From NCBI GenBank assembly GCA_024860875.1, contig JACPSZ010000017.1, positions 1-64,000 on the forward strand: a stretch of 64,000 bases of DNA, in the 5' to 3' direction. Below are positions 19,456 through 28,497 of this stretch, piece after piece (position 1 is the stretch's first letter; each line of letters starts with the position of its first letter). Both the position numbers and the translations under genes were made by a program. Under the pieces are notes generated by a model. It saw only the letters and a program-made list of their open reading frames with translations, ran no database searches and had not been told where the DNA came from. The stretch comes from Nitrososphaerota archaeon (GTDB lineage: Archaea > Thermoproteota > Nitrososphaeria > Nitrososphaerales > UBA57).

Positions 19456-20580
19456 ATGCCTGCAAACTTCACCAAGGAAAGGGTTCGGAAAATTGCCAGA
19501 ATAGCAGAATCGGAGGGCAGGAAATTCGACTTTATCCTGCTGAAGAATGCTACAGAACCACATTTGGATCTTTCGTTCTTTTTCATCACTGGTTTGGAAG
19601 CTGGTTTATTTGAAGGGTGCGCTTTAGCAGCCTACCCAGACGGAGAAACCAGAGTTTACTCGTCAAAGTTGGAAGAACAGAGTGCGCTAAAAGGGGGTAA
19701 AAGATTTCATGTTACCACTTTTAAGGACAGAAACAATCTTGCAGGGCTGCTGAAGAAGGATCTTTCTGATGGCGGTAGTTTGAAAATCGGAATAAACTCT
19801 AATGAACTTACCCACAAGAGCTTTGAGGATTTCAAAAACATCTTTCCTGAGGCTGAATTTATTGATGTCAGCTCAGCAATCGTCAGAGCAAGAATGATAA
19901 AAGACGAGCATGAGATAGCGGCCATAAGGGAATCCGCTTATATTGCAAGCAGAGTCTTCCCCAAGCTTCTGGATAACCTGAAGGATGGCATGACAGAATA
20001 TGAAGCTGCAGCCTTTCTGAATTCCACTATGCAGTCTCTTGGAGCTCAAGGGCCATCTTTTGATACAATAGTAGCCTTTGGAGAAAATTCTGCAGAGCCT
20101 CACTATTCCCCGGGAAGTGTTAAGCTGAAGAAGGGGCAGTTCGCGCTCTTCGATTACGGAGCAAAATACAGAAGATACTGCTCAGACATTACAAGGACTG
20201 TTGTTTATGGAAAGGCGAGCAAGCAGCAAAGGGAGGTTTACAATATCGTAATGGAGGCTAACCAGCTCGGCATAGAGGCTTCTAAAATAGGTACAAAGGC
20301 CGGCGAGGTTCACAAAAAAGTCTTGAAGTTTATCGATGCTACGAAATACAAAGGAAGGTTCATACACTCAACGGGACACACGATAGGGCTTGCAGTTCAT
20401 GACGGAGCTGTAATCCATCCTGCATTTAACGGAATTATTGAGGAGAACATGGTATTTACAATAGAGCCGGGAATATATGTACCGGGCTTCGGCGGAGTAA
20501 GGATTGAGGATGACATAGTAGCAAGGAAGAACAAGGCTGAAGTGCTTACCACTGCTTCTAAAGAGTTCATAGAAGTTTAA
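19456..20580 (+). CDS. pepQ: Xaa-Pro aminopeptidase (M24)
   Basis: FDTIVAFGENSAEPHY, FDYGAKYRRYCSDITRT, STGHTIGLAVHDG, FTIEPGIYVPGFGGVRIEDD. Confidence 0.93.
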   Translation: MPANFTKERVRKIARIAESEGRKFDFILLKNATEPHLDLSFFFITGLEAGLFEGCALAAYPDGETRVYSSKLEEQSALKGGKRFHVTTFKDRNNLAGLLKKDLSDGGSLKIGINSNELTHKSFEDFKNIFPEAEFIDVSSAIVRARMIKDEHEIAAIRESAYIASRVFPKLLDNLKDGMTEYEAAAFLNSTMQSLGAQGPSFDTIVAFGENSAEPHYSPGSVKLKKGQFALFDYGAKYRRYCSDITRTVVYGKASKQQREVYNIVMEANQLGIEASKIGTKAGEVHKKVLKFIDATKYKGRFIHSTGHTIGLAVHDGAVIHPAFNGIIEENMVFTIEPGIYVPGFGGVRIEDDIVARKNKAEVLTTASKEFIEV

Positions 20581-20621
20581 CCTTTCAAATTGGGAAATCG
20601 TTTTTCTATTAGGAAAACACG

Positions 20622-21341
20622 TTGTTATTTGAAATGGCCGACCCTCTGACTTTAGTGCTTACTGGCAGCGCAGGAGTCCTGTCGTTCTTCTCTCCCTGCA
20701 TATTGCCTATGCTGCCAGCATATTTAGGCCATTTAGCAGGTGTTACGCTTGTGGATCTTGAGGGTGCAGAAAATTCAAGGGTTCAGAGAAATGTTTTCTT
20801 TCATGCGTTGCTCTTTGTTCTGGGTTTCGCATCGATTTTCATTCTTATGGGTTCGGCACTTGCGTTTGTAGGGCAGCAGCTAGGCACTTTCCAGATATGG
20901 CTTTCCAGAATTGGAGGCATCATAATAATCGGCTTCGGAATGTACACACTCAGGGTTCTCCCTTCACTGCCGATGTTGGAAAGGCAGAGAAGATTATTTT
21001 CAATATCGGGAGGCAGCGGATACTTCAGCTCAGCACTAATTGGAGCATCGTTTGGAGTTGGCTGGACACCCTGCGTGGGTTCCATACTTGCCAGTGTTCT
21101 AGTTCTTGCGAGTAGCTCTTCCAGCGTAGCTGAAGGTGCAACTCTGCTCACAGTATTTTCGATAGGGCTCGCAGTCCCATTCCTCCTGCTCGGCTTATTC
21201 ACATCGAGGTTTTCAAAGATAATCAAGAAGCTGAACAGAAGGTTGTCATTGATCAACATAGTTTCTGGAGTGCTCTTAATAGCTCTCGGCGTGATAGTAT
21301 TCACGAACAACTTTAGCAGGCTTCTCAGCATATTCTTGTGA
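20622..21341 (+). CDS. ccdA: Cytochrome c biogenesis protein CcdA-like (DsbD core)
   Basis: GVLSFFSPCILPMLPAYLGHLAG and GASFGVGWTPCVGSILASVLVLA: paired Cys TM motifs. Confidence 0.93.
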   Translation: MLFEMADPLTLVLTGSAGVLSFFSPCILPMLPAYLGHLAGVTLVDLEGAENSRVQRNVFFHALLFVLGFASIFILMGSALAFVGQQLGTFQIWLSRIGGIIIIGFGMYTLRVLPSLPMLERQRRLFSISGGSGYFSSALIGASFGVGWTPCVGSILASVLVLASSSSSVAEGATLLTVFSIGLAVPFLLLGLFTSRFSKIIKKLNRRLSLINIVSGVLLIALGVIVFTNNFSRLLSIFL

Positions 21342-21345
21342 GAGC

Positions 21346-22410
21346 ATGAACCCGAAGATCAGAACAGTTGCATTTGTTCTGGTGCTGATAACCGTAGTAT
21401 CTAGCATCGTATATCTTCAAAACCTTTCTGGTGCTCCAATAACAGGCCCTAGTGGTTTCGAATTTGCAGGAATATCGAGCTGGATAAACTCAGAGCCTCT
21501 GACCATGCAAGCGCTAAGAGGCAAGGTAGTGCTTGTAGACTTCTGGACTTACAGCTGCATAAACTGCATAAGGACTCTGCCGTACATAGTTGCTTGGAAC
21601 GAGAAGTATTCCAAATACGGATTTGTAACAGTTGGAGTGCATTCTCCGGAGTTTGCGTTTGAGAAGAACCTTGACAATGTTAAAGATGCTGTGCAGAAGT
21701 TCGGCATAAAATATCCCGTTGCCTTAGATAATGACCATCTCACGTTTTCAGGGTTTGGCAACAGGTTCTGGCCCCACAAGTACCTTTTCGATGCCAAGGG
21801 AAACCTGCGCTACGACCACATAGGAGAAGGAGGCTATGAGGAGACTGAAAAGCAGATACAGAAACTTCTTACCGAGAATGGTGCAAGCGTTTCGGACATA
21901 CCGATTGAACCCGAAAACAAGTACGCAAATCCAGATCTGGGAGGTGCAGTTGAAGGGATGAGCAATGAAATGTACGCCACTAGAGATGTCATAAATACCG
22001 ATGGCCCGAACATTGCAGGGAGAAAAGCGACATACAAGGACGACGGAAACCACCGTGTTGAGGGAATATACCTCGACGGAGAATGGATGACTGGCAATGA
22101 TTACATGCTACATACAGGGAATAAGGGCTCTTTTGTAATAGCCTATTCGGGAAGGACTGCCTCTCCAGTTATAGGTTCCCCATCAGGCCAGAAGTTCACG
22201 GCAAACGTGTTCCTTGATGGGAATTCGGTGCCCAAAGCCTATGCAGGACCAGATCTAAAATTTGATCAAAACAACAATTCCTATGTGGAGATTTCAGGTC
22301 CTCCAAGGCTTTATTCGCTGGTAAATGCAAAGGTCTCCTTCGGGAAGCACGAGATTAAGGCAGAAACTGACACCGGATTAGCTATTTGGTCGGTTACATT
22401 CGGCGCCTAA
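21346..22410 (+). CDS. Thioredoxin-fold (TlpA/DipZ-C-terminus-like) secreted/membrane protein
   Basis: LVDFWTYSCINCIRTLPYIVAWNEKY (CxxC), HSPEF, RFWPHKYLFD; paired with ccdA. Confidence 0.92.
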   Translation: MNPKIRTVAFVLVLITVVSSIVYLQNLSGAPITGPSGFEFAGISSWINSEPLTMQALRGKVVLVDFWTYSCINCIRTLPYIVAWNEKYSKYGFVTVGVHSPEFAFEKNLDNVKDAVQKFGIKYPVALDNDHLTFSGFGNRFWPHKYLFDAKGNLRYDHIGEGGYEETEKQIQKLLTENGASVSDIPIEPENKYANPDLGGAVEGMSNEMYATRDVINTDGPNIAGRKATYKDDGNHRVEGIYLDGEWMTGNDYMLHTGNKGSFVIAYSGRTASPVIGSPSGQKFTANVFLDGNSVPKAYAGPDLKFDQNNNSYVEISGPPRLYSLVNAKVSFGKHEIKAETDTGLAIWSVTFGA

Positions 22411-22606
22411 ACCCCGGTTATCATTCCATCTATTAAAGAAGACCGGTTTATTATTTAATGCCAGACCGGTAGCACAAATATGATCCGGACGTTAGAGGTA
22501 GATTAACCATTCTGCAATAGGGTAATTATTGGTAGATCGTCGAATCCGGACTATCTATCCAGTAATAATTTATATCTAACCCATCTTTTGGGCGTATTGC
22601 GAGTAA

Positions 22607-22774
22607 TTGACTTTCGAAATAATCTGCGATTCCTGCAAATCTCTGATTTATGCGGGTTATGACCTTCGTTATGTGAGAGAGGTTCTGAAACCTAATGCTG
22701 GAAAGTGTAAGAACTGCGGGTCTAAGCTATCTCAAAACGACTTTGCAATAGAGATAGTCAAGGTTGGCTCCTGA
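22607..22774 (+). CDS. Small zinc-ribbon-like protein
   Basis: TTG start; LTFEIICDSCKSLIYAGYDLRYVREVLKPNAGKCKNCGSKLSQNDFAIEIVKVGS; two CxxC; 55 aa so absent from the ORF track. Confidence 0.7.
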   Translation: MTFEIICDSCKSLIYAGYDLRYVREVLKPNAGKCKNCGSKLSQNDFAIEIVKVGS

Positions 22775-23576
22775 TCTTCTTCATCTTTTCGATTAGATTC
22801 TGATTGCTCAAGCCAGTCATGTAGATGCATTCGTTGAATGGCACTGCAACGCTTTTCGGATCAATTGCTCTGTTTGTAATTTTGAGGCCTGTATTTCTGG
22901 CAATTACAACCGGTACCCCTTCGTCTGCTTCTCCCATTAACAGCTGGGCTGCAGAGCATAGGTCGTCAGCAAGTGCCCTCTGGGTAACCCTAAGCACGTT
23001 TCCAAAGAGGTCTTTTCTCCCCCGCTCATCTTTTACAGGTTCAAATCCTGCTATTGCCAATGCAACTCCAGTAGTGCCTATTCGAGTAGGCATTAATCTG
23101 CTGTCGCTCAAAACTATTCCAACTTTCTTGCCCATTTTTTCCAGAATCTTCTTTCTGATCCTCTCTGCTGAAAGATAGGGGTTCTTTGGATACAGTATTG
23201 CGTGCCCATGAAAGACGTTTGACCGGTCTATTCCTGCATTCGGAGCCACTACGCCGTTTTTTATGGCAAGTGCAAAACCCTGTACGCCGGAGAATATCGT
23301 ATCGGCTTCGTCTACAACAAGCTGAGCAAGAGAAGGATCCATGCCAAGAGAATTGGCAAGTTCTCTGCCATCTTTCTTCACTCTGACCTTTGCAAGATCA
23401 ACGATCCTGTTCTCTGACATCGAAACGAACTTGCTCGAAATTATCAGGATGTCCCCATTCTCCAGCTCCTGCCCGTTCTTCTTGACAGCATCAAGAATAG
23501 TTGTGTGAATATCGAAACTAGGCTGCTGCCGTCTAACCTTGATCTCTATTAATTCTATCTTCAATAAGACTCTCAC
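22758..23576 (-). CDS. cofE: Coenzyme F420-0:L-glutamate ligase
   Basis: GDILIISSKFVSMSENRIVDL, ANSLGMDPSLAQLVVDEAD, APNAGIDRSNV, VLSDSRLMPTRIGTTGVALAIAGF. Confidence 0.92.
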   Translation of the reverse strand: MRVLLKIELIEIKVRRQQPSFDIHTTILDAVKKNGQELENGDILIISSKFVSMSENRIVDLAKVRVKKDGRELANSLGMDPSLAQLVVDEADTIFSGVQGFALAIKNGVVAPNAGIDRSNVFHGHAILYPKNPYLSAERIRKKILEKMGKKVGIVLSDSRLMPTRIGTTGVALAIAGFEPVKDERGRKDLFGNVLRVTQRALADDLCSAAQLLMGEADEGVPVVIARNTGLKITNRAIDPKSVAVPFNECIYMTGLSNQNLIEKMKKIRSQP

Positions 23577-24028
23577 TTTATCTCGGCGAGGATTTCGACT
23601 TCTACTGCGGCACCAAGAGGGAGAGTATTGGTTCCTACTGCAATTCTTGCGTGCTTCCCTGCATCACCAAATGCCTCTGCAAAAAGGTCTGAAGCGCCAT
23701 TGATCACTTTGGACTGATCCGTAAAATCCTCTGCGCAGTTCACAAAACCCGCAACCCTCACTATTCTGGCGACTCTGTCAAGAGTTCCGAGTTCGCTTTT
23801 CAATACACTCAAAGCGTTCAGGGCACATATTCTTGCTGCCTGATAACCCTCCTCAAGAGTGATGTCTTTACCAAGCTTCCCTTTGTATTTCAGAACGCCC
23901 TTGACAAACGGTATCTGGCCCGCAACAAAGACAAGATTCTGCACCTTTACTGCTGAAACATAAGCTCCTGCAGGTTTCGGCAGCTCAGGTAATTCTATAC
24001 CCGTGCTCTTCAGTTTTTCCTCTATCAT
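23573..24028 (-). CDS. RidA/YjgF family protein
   Basis: PKPAGAYVSAVKVQNLVFVAGQIPF; GKHARIAVGTNTLPLGAAVEVEILAEI. Confidence 0.93.
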   Translation of the reverse strand: MIEEKLKSTGIELPELPKPAGAYVSAVKVQNLVFVAGQIPFVKGVLKYKGKLGKDITLEEGYQAARICALNALSVLKSELGTLDRVARIVRVAGFVNCAEDFTDQSKVINGASDLFAEAFGDAGKHARIAVGTNTLPLGAAVEVEILAEIK

Positions 24029-24092
24029 TACTACTATCGTCTTTTAGACCACATGATAAATTCTTCCCAAAACTCGACTATCGATTTACAAA

Positions 24093-24806
24093 TTGGAATC
24101 TCTGGCGCGACAAATCATTTTATGTAACGCTAGTCTTAAATCAACCCACCCAACATCGAAACCGTTGACATCTAGTTCGACGCCTACAGAAGATGCATGG
24201 AACCGATTTCACGCTCAACTTTACAAGCAATGGAGACCGCGTGTAGTAGTTGACATAGGTCCAAGCAAGACCGACTGGCCTGGCCTCTTTGATGTGAGTA
24301 TTCGCAACATAGGAGGAAGCCCAGCATTTGGCATTAGTTGCGTATTTACTCCTGACTTGCCATACCCGGAACAAGAAAAACTATCTTCACTGGCAATTTT
24401 TCAAAAACTGCCAATGCTCGCGCAAGGGGATGAAATAAGGTTTTTCTTTGAAAGTTCTGTTACATATCTAAATAATCCAGAAACTCCAAAACGTTCGACA
24501 GCAACTATTAGTTATCGTGACAGTGACGATACTTCTTACACAGAGAAAAATGAGATTAATCTAGAATTATATCGTGGTATACTGTATGGCGATCGCAAAG
24601 ATATTGACGATGTTGTAAAGGAACTAAGGAATTTGACCAGAATTCTTGAGAAACTAGAACGGGATGGGATTTACGCAAAATCTTGGGAAGACATCCAGAG
24701 GGAACGCAGAGAGCATGAGGAATGGGTAAAGAAAACAAAAGAGGAATTCGCCCAACGTAAGCAATCGGAACTGAAAAAGGATGTGTCATCTACTGAGCAA
24801 GGTTAG
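24093..24806 (+). CDS. Hypothetical protein: beta-sandwich-like N-terminal half, charged coiled-coil C-terminus
   Basis: Open frame overlapping the nuclease-like gene downstream; DVSIRNIGGSPAFGISCVF, then KELRNLTRILEKLERDG and EEHEEW-type helices. Confidence 0.65.
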   Translation: MESLARQIILCNASLKSTHPTSKPLTSSSTPTEDAWNRFHAQLYKQWRPRVVVDIGPSKTDWPGLFDVSIRNIGGSPAFGISCVFTPDLPYPEQEKLSSLAIFQKLPMLAQGDEIRFFFESSVTYLNNPETPKRSTATISYRDSDDTSYTEKNEINLELYRGILYGDRKDIDDVVKELRNLTRILEKLERDGIYAKSWEDIQRERREHEEWVKKTKEEFAQRKQSELKKDVSSTEQG

Positions 24807-25320
24807 CTTTATTGAGAAACTTGTTAGTAGGATCAAATTACTTAACGAAGATCAACTTAGATACCTTATCCGTGGTTTTCTTATCGAAAAATTTGGTCCA
24901 GCTGTAGATGATACACATGGGACTGCTGAACATGGGGCTGATATCGTTTGGGTTGTAAATGAGTATGCAGACCCTTTACGAAAGAAACAGTTAGTTCTTA
25001 TTCAAATAAAGGCATCAAATATCACATTACCAATCTGGAGGGAGGGTTTGTGTAATCAAATGTGTCAATTATATTACTGGTCAGGTTCAGTGTATGGTGT
25101 GGATAGATCAACTCCAAGGCGTTTTATACTTATAACTTCTGGTGACATTACGACAGAAGCCAGAACTGCGATTGATAATTGGAACGCAAAAATGCCTATT
25201 CCTGTTGAAGCCTTTGGGATAATTGATTTCGCTGATTGGTTGGATAAAGTAGGTTATCCAGAATCTAAGATTGACGATCTAATACAACTTGGGAAACCTA
25301 AAATCGCTGCAATTGCTTAG
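24781..25320 (+). CDS. PD-(D/E)XK nuclease-like protein (Mrr-type fold suspected)
   Basis: LRYLIRGFLIEKFG...HGADIVWVV...QLVLIQIKAS, then RRFILITSGDITTEARTAIDNWN, similar to restriction-endonuclease-like folds; overlaps preceding gene by 26 nt. Confidence 0.6.
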   Translation: MCHLLSKVSFIEKLVSRIKLLNEDQLRYLIRGFLIEKFGPAVDDTHGTAEHGADIVWVVNEYADPLRKKQLVLIQIKASNITLPIWREGLCNQMCQLYYWSGSVYGVDRSTPRRFILITSGDITTEARTAIDNWNAKMPIPVEAFGIIDFADWLDKVGYPESKIDDLIQLGKPKIAAIA

Positions 25321-25430
25321 AGTAATCTCATCGTGTTATAGATTAGCTTGTAGATGTTTAGACTAATACACCAATTACAAAATAATAGTAAGAAATGTTT
25401 GAATTATGCTCTTACGGGTGCGTGTAACTA

Positions 25431-25722
25431 ATGCTTAGAATAGAGCATTCAAGGCTTGTCAGAGCGCCAAAGCGCAAGATATACGAATGGTGGACGGACT
25501 TTCAGGAAACCGATCCTTCGCTTTCTGGCAAGATAATACGCAACAGGAGAATTGTTAGCAGGAGTAGCAACGAAGTAATCTATGAGGACGAAGGGAATAT
25601 GCTGAGACAGTTTCAAGGGATGGCTAAGGCCTTTTGGAGGGATTGCAAAATGGGGGATAAAGAGGGCTATCGAAAGAGAATGGAACGATTACATCAAATT
25701 AGTTGAAGAGGCTTTATTATGA
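25431..25722 (+). pseudogene. SRPBCC/polyketide-cyclase-like gene remnant (frame-broken, internally shortened)
   Basis: LRIEHSRLVRAPKRKIYEWWTDFQETDPSLSGKIIRNRRIVSRSSNEVIYEDEGNM in one frame; C-terminal-like KWGIKRAIEREWNDYIKLVEEALL* in another. Confidence 0.6.
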
Positions 25723-25882
25723 ACGGCTTTGAGCAAGGGAAACTGGAGGGAATAATGTATCGGACATTGCAAGGCACCTAGCAAACCTTGCAAGCCACAA
25801 GACCTCTTCCTTAATGCTATGGCAAGAAAGCATGTCAAGAGGAATTCATAGCTAAGAGTAGATGATATAAGAAGCCAAGGCT

Positions 25883-26458
25883 TTGAAATATTATTTGTCA
25901 AAGAGCGAAATCAGGAACCGTATCAGAGAACTGAGGAGGAAGCAGGATTCTTCAACTATAATCCAGAAGAGCAGGGCCATCTGGAAGTCTCTTTTATCAT
26001 TGCCAGAATACCGCAGAGCTACAAACATAGCGTTTTACGCTTCCATTGAAAAAGAGGGAGAAGTTGCTACGCTGAAGATGATTGAAGATTCTCTTACACA
26101 AAACAAGAAGGTCTGCCTTCCAAAAGTCGTCGCTGACCGTCTGGAGTTTTTCAATGTCAAGAGCGTTAAGGAATTGAAAGAGGGAGCATTTGGCATACTT
26201 GAACCGATAGGAGATAAGATCAAACCGGAGCAGATAGACATGGTTGTTTTACCGGGCATAGCGTTTGATGCCACTGGTAATAGAATCGGTTTCGGAAGGG
26301 GCTATTATGATAGGTTTCTCAAGAAGGTCAGAAATGTGTCAAGAATAGCTCTGGCCTTCGACTTCCAGATAGTTGATAAGATTCCCTCTACAGAATCCGA
26401 TGTCAGAATCCACAAGATAATCACTGAATCCAGAATCATCGACTGCTCAAAAGGATAA
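25883..26458 (+). CDS. 5-formyltetrahydrofolate cyclo-ligase family
   Basis: IAFYASIEKEGEVATLKMI, KKVCLPKV, MVVLPGIAFDATGNRIGFGRGYYDRFL. Confidence 0.94.
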   Translation: MKYYLSKSEIRNRIRELRRKQDSSTIIQKSRAIWKSLLSLPEYRRATNIAFYASIEKEGEVATLKMIEDSLTQNKKVCLPKVVADRLEFFNVKSVKELKEGAFGILEPIGDKIKPEQIDMVVLPGIAFDATGNRIGFGRGYYDRFLKKVRNVSRIALAFDFQIVDKIPSTESDVRIHKIITESRIIDCSKG

Positions 26459-26494
26459 GAAACCTTAACTATATTCCGTTCTAATCAAGGTAAA

Positions 26495-27313
26495 ATGCAA
26501 AGCGCTCTGTCTCTAAGGCTTGAGGAGCTTTTGGGCTGGTTCTCGGACAAGGACTCCGTCATCGTAGCCTTTTCAGGAGGTGTGGACAGCACGTTTCTCG
26601 CCAAAGCTGCGTATATTTCGTTAAAGAATAATGCGATTGCGGTTACAGCAGATTCACCAAGTTTACCCAGAGACGAGCTGGAAGAGGCTAAAGAGCTCGC
26701 ATCCAAGATTGGAATAAGGCATCTGATAATCAAGACCAATGAACTTGAAAATCCAGACTATGCGAAAAACCTCCCCGACAGGTGCTACTACTGCAAGAAG
26801 GAGCTCTTTGTCACGCTAAAGCCTTTAGCTGCTGAACTTGGATTTACAACTATCGTTGATGGGACGAATGCTGATGACCTGAAAGGCCATAGGCCTGGAG
26901 CACGTGCAGAAGTTGAAGAGGGGATAAGGAGGCCGCTTGCGGAGCTTGGATTTAACAAAGAAGAAATCAGGGAATTGTCAAGAAGCCTTGGACTTCCTAC
27001 TGCTGACAAGCCTTCTATGGCCTGCTTATCTTCAAGGTTTGCCTATGGAGAGACGATAACGTTGAGCGGTCTGTCGAAAGTGGAAAAGGCGGAGAAGTTT
27101 GTTAGAGCGCTTACGGGCGTCAGGCAGCTCAGAGTCAGGAATCATGGGGAGATTGCAAGAATAGAAGTTGCGAAGGAAGAAATGGGCAAGTTATTCAATG
27201 ATGGAATAATTGCCAAGATTGATGCAGAATTAAAAGCTCTTGGGTTTGCCTATGTGACAATCGATCTTGCGGGATATTCGACGGGAAGCATGAACAAGAG
27301 CATTCGGAAATAG
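26495..27313 (+). CDS. larE: ATP-dependent sacrificial sulfur transferase LarE
   Basis: VIVAFSGGVDSTFLAKAAY, DRCYYCKKELF, IVDGTNADDLKGHRPG, KPSMACLSSRFAYGE. Confidence 0.95.
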   Translation: MQSALSLRLEELLGWFSDKDSVIVAFSGGVDSTFLAKAAYISLKNNAIAVTADSPSLPRDELEEAKELASKIGIRHLIIKTNELENPDYAKNLPDRCYYCKKELFVTLKPLAAELGFTTIVDGTNADDLKGHRPGARAEVEEGIRRPLAELGFNKEEIRELSRSLGLPTADKPSMACLSSRFAYGETITLSGLSKVEKAEKFVRALTGVRQLRVRNHGEIARIEVAKEEMGKLFNDGIIAKIDAELKALGFAYVTIDLAGYSTGSMNKSIRK

Positions 27314-27316
27314 ATC

Positions 27317-28093
27317 GTGAACATGCAGATCAGGGACATTCTGGAAAAGTTTGCCAAGAAGGAAATCTCTATTTCGGAAGCGGAGAAGCTGCTAAGGCTC
27401 AATGCGATCGAAGAAGTAGAAGACTTGGCGAAGATAGACGTTTCAAGGCAGCTCAGGAAAGGCGTTCCAGAGATAATACTTGCGGAGGGGAAACTGCCTG
27501 AACATACTGCAAAGATAGCCGTCAAGGCTCTGGCCAGAAATGGAAGCGTGATAATCAGCAGAATCAATGATGCAGATGATAAAGCCGTCAGGAAAAATCT
27601 GCCGAAAGGAGTTTCCATAGAAAAAAATGAACTTGCAAGGATAATCGTGTTGAGAAAAGGGACTAAGAGAAAGACAACTAATGGAAAAGTCGGCATAATC
27701 ACTGCTGGAACTTCCGATATGGCTGTTGCGGAGGAAGCTAAGGTTGTCTTGGAGGAGATGGGCTGCAGAGCTTTGTGCACATATGACGTTGGCGTTGCAG
27801 GGATACACAGGCTCTTCCCTTCAATCAAGATGATGATAGAGGAAGATGTCGATGTAATAGTTGCCGTTGCTGGCAGGGAAGGCGCTATGCCTACCATAAT
27901 AGCTGGTCTTGTGGATGTGCCGATAATCGGGGTTCCAACATCAGTAGGCTATGGGTTTGGGGCCAAAGGAATAGCGGCCCTGCAGTCGATGCTGCAGGCG
28001 TGTTCGCTTGGCGTTGCAACTGTGAACATAGATGCTGGTGTCGCTGCTGGAGTCATAGCTGGACTTATTGCAAAGAGAGCGTCAAAGAGTTAG
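27317..28093 (+). CDS. larB: Nickel pincer cofactor biosynthesis protein LarB
   Basis: PEIILAEGKLPEHTAKIAVKAL, VGIITAGTSDMAVAEEAKVVLE, VDVIVAVAGREGAMPTIIAGLVDVPIIGVPTSVGYG. Confidence 0.95.
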   Translation: MNMQIRDILEKFAKKEISISEAEKLLRLNAIEEVEDLAKIDVSRQLRKGVPEIILAEGKLPEHTAKIAVKALARNGSVIISRINDADDKAVRKNLPKGVSIEKNELARIIVLRKGTKRKTTNGKVGIITAGTSDMAVAEEAKVVLEEMGCRALCTYDVGVAGIHRLFPSIKMMIEEDVDVIVAVAGREGAMPTIIAGLVDVPIIGVPTSVGYGFGAKGIAALQSMLQACSLGVATVNIDAGVAAGVIAGLIAKRASKS

Positions 28094-28157
28094 CCCGTGC
28101 CCGCCCCTGTGCAAGATTTACGACGGGGTTACAATATAAAGCAACAATAGTAAAGTT
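28093..28157 (-). repeat. Dispersed repeat family copy C
   Basis: rc: AACTTTACTATTGTTGCTTTATATTGTAACCCCGTCGTAAATCTTGCACAGGGGCGGGCACGGGC. Confidence 0.6.
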
Positions 28158-28497
28158 ACTAACAAAACAGGCCCCATGTTAGACTAGACCGGTGACGTAA
28201 TAAAAGTGAACGGCATAAGTGTTGATGAAGGTTTTTGTATTGTTTGTTCATACAGTTTCCAACAAGGGATCTATTAGCTAGGGCCCCTATCGTTTTGACT
28301 AGGACCCCCCGTAGGGGTATAAAAAGCGGATAAACAGAGGTACTGTCAAGCCTTCGGTTGATGGAGCGGGAAACCTGCTTGTCATCAACCCACAACTTTA
28401 CAGAGCCTAAACGGATCTCTCGAAGAGTTATCAGAACCGTAGAACCTAAAGGTATTAAAGAACTCCAAGTTTCAGGAGAGCCTCTCTGGGCGATAGC

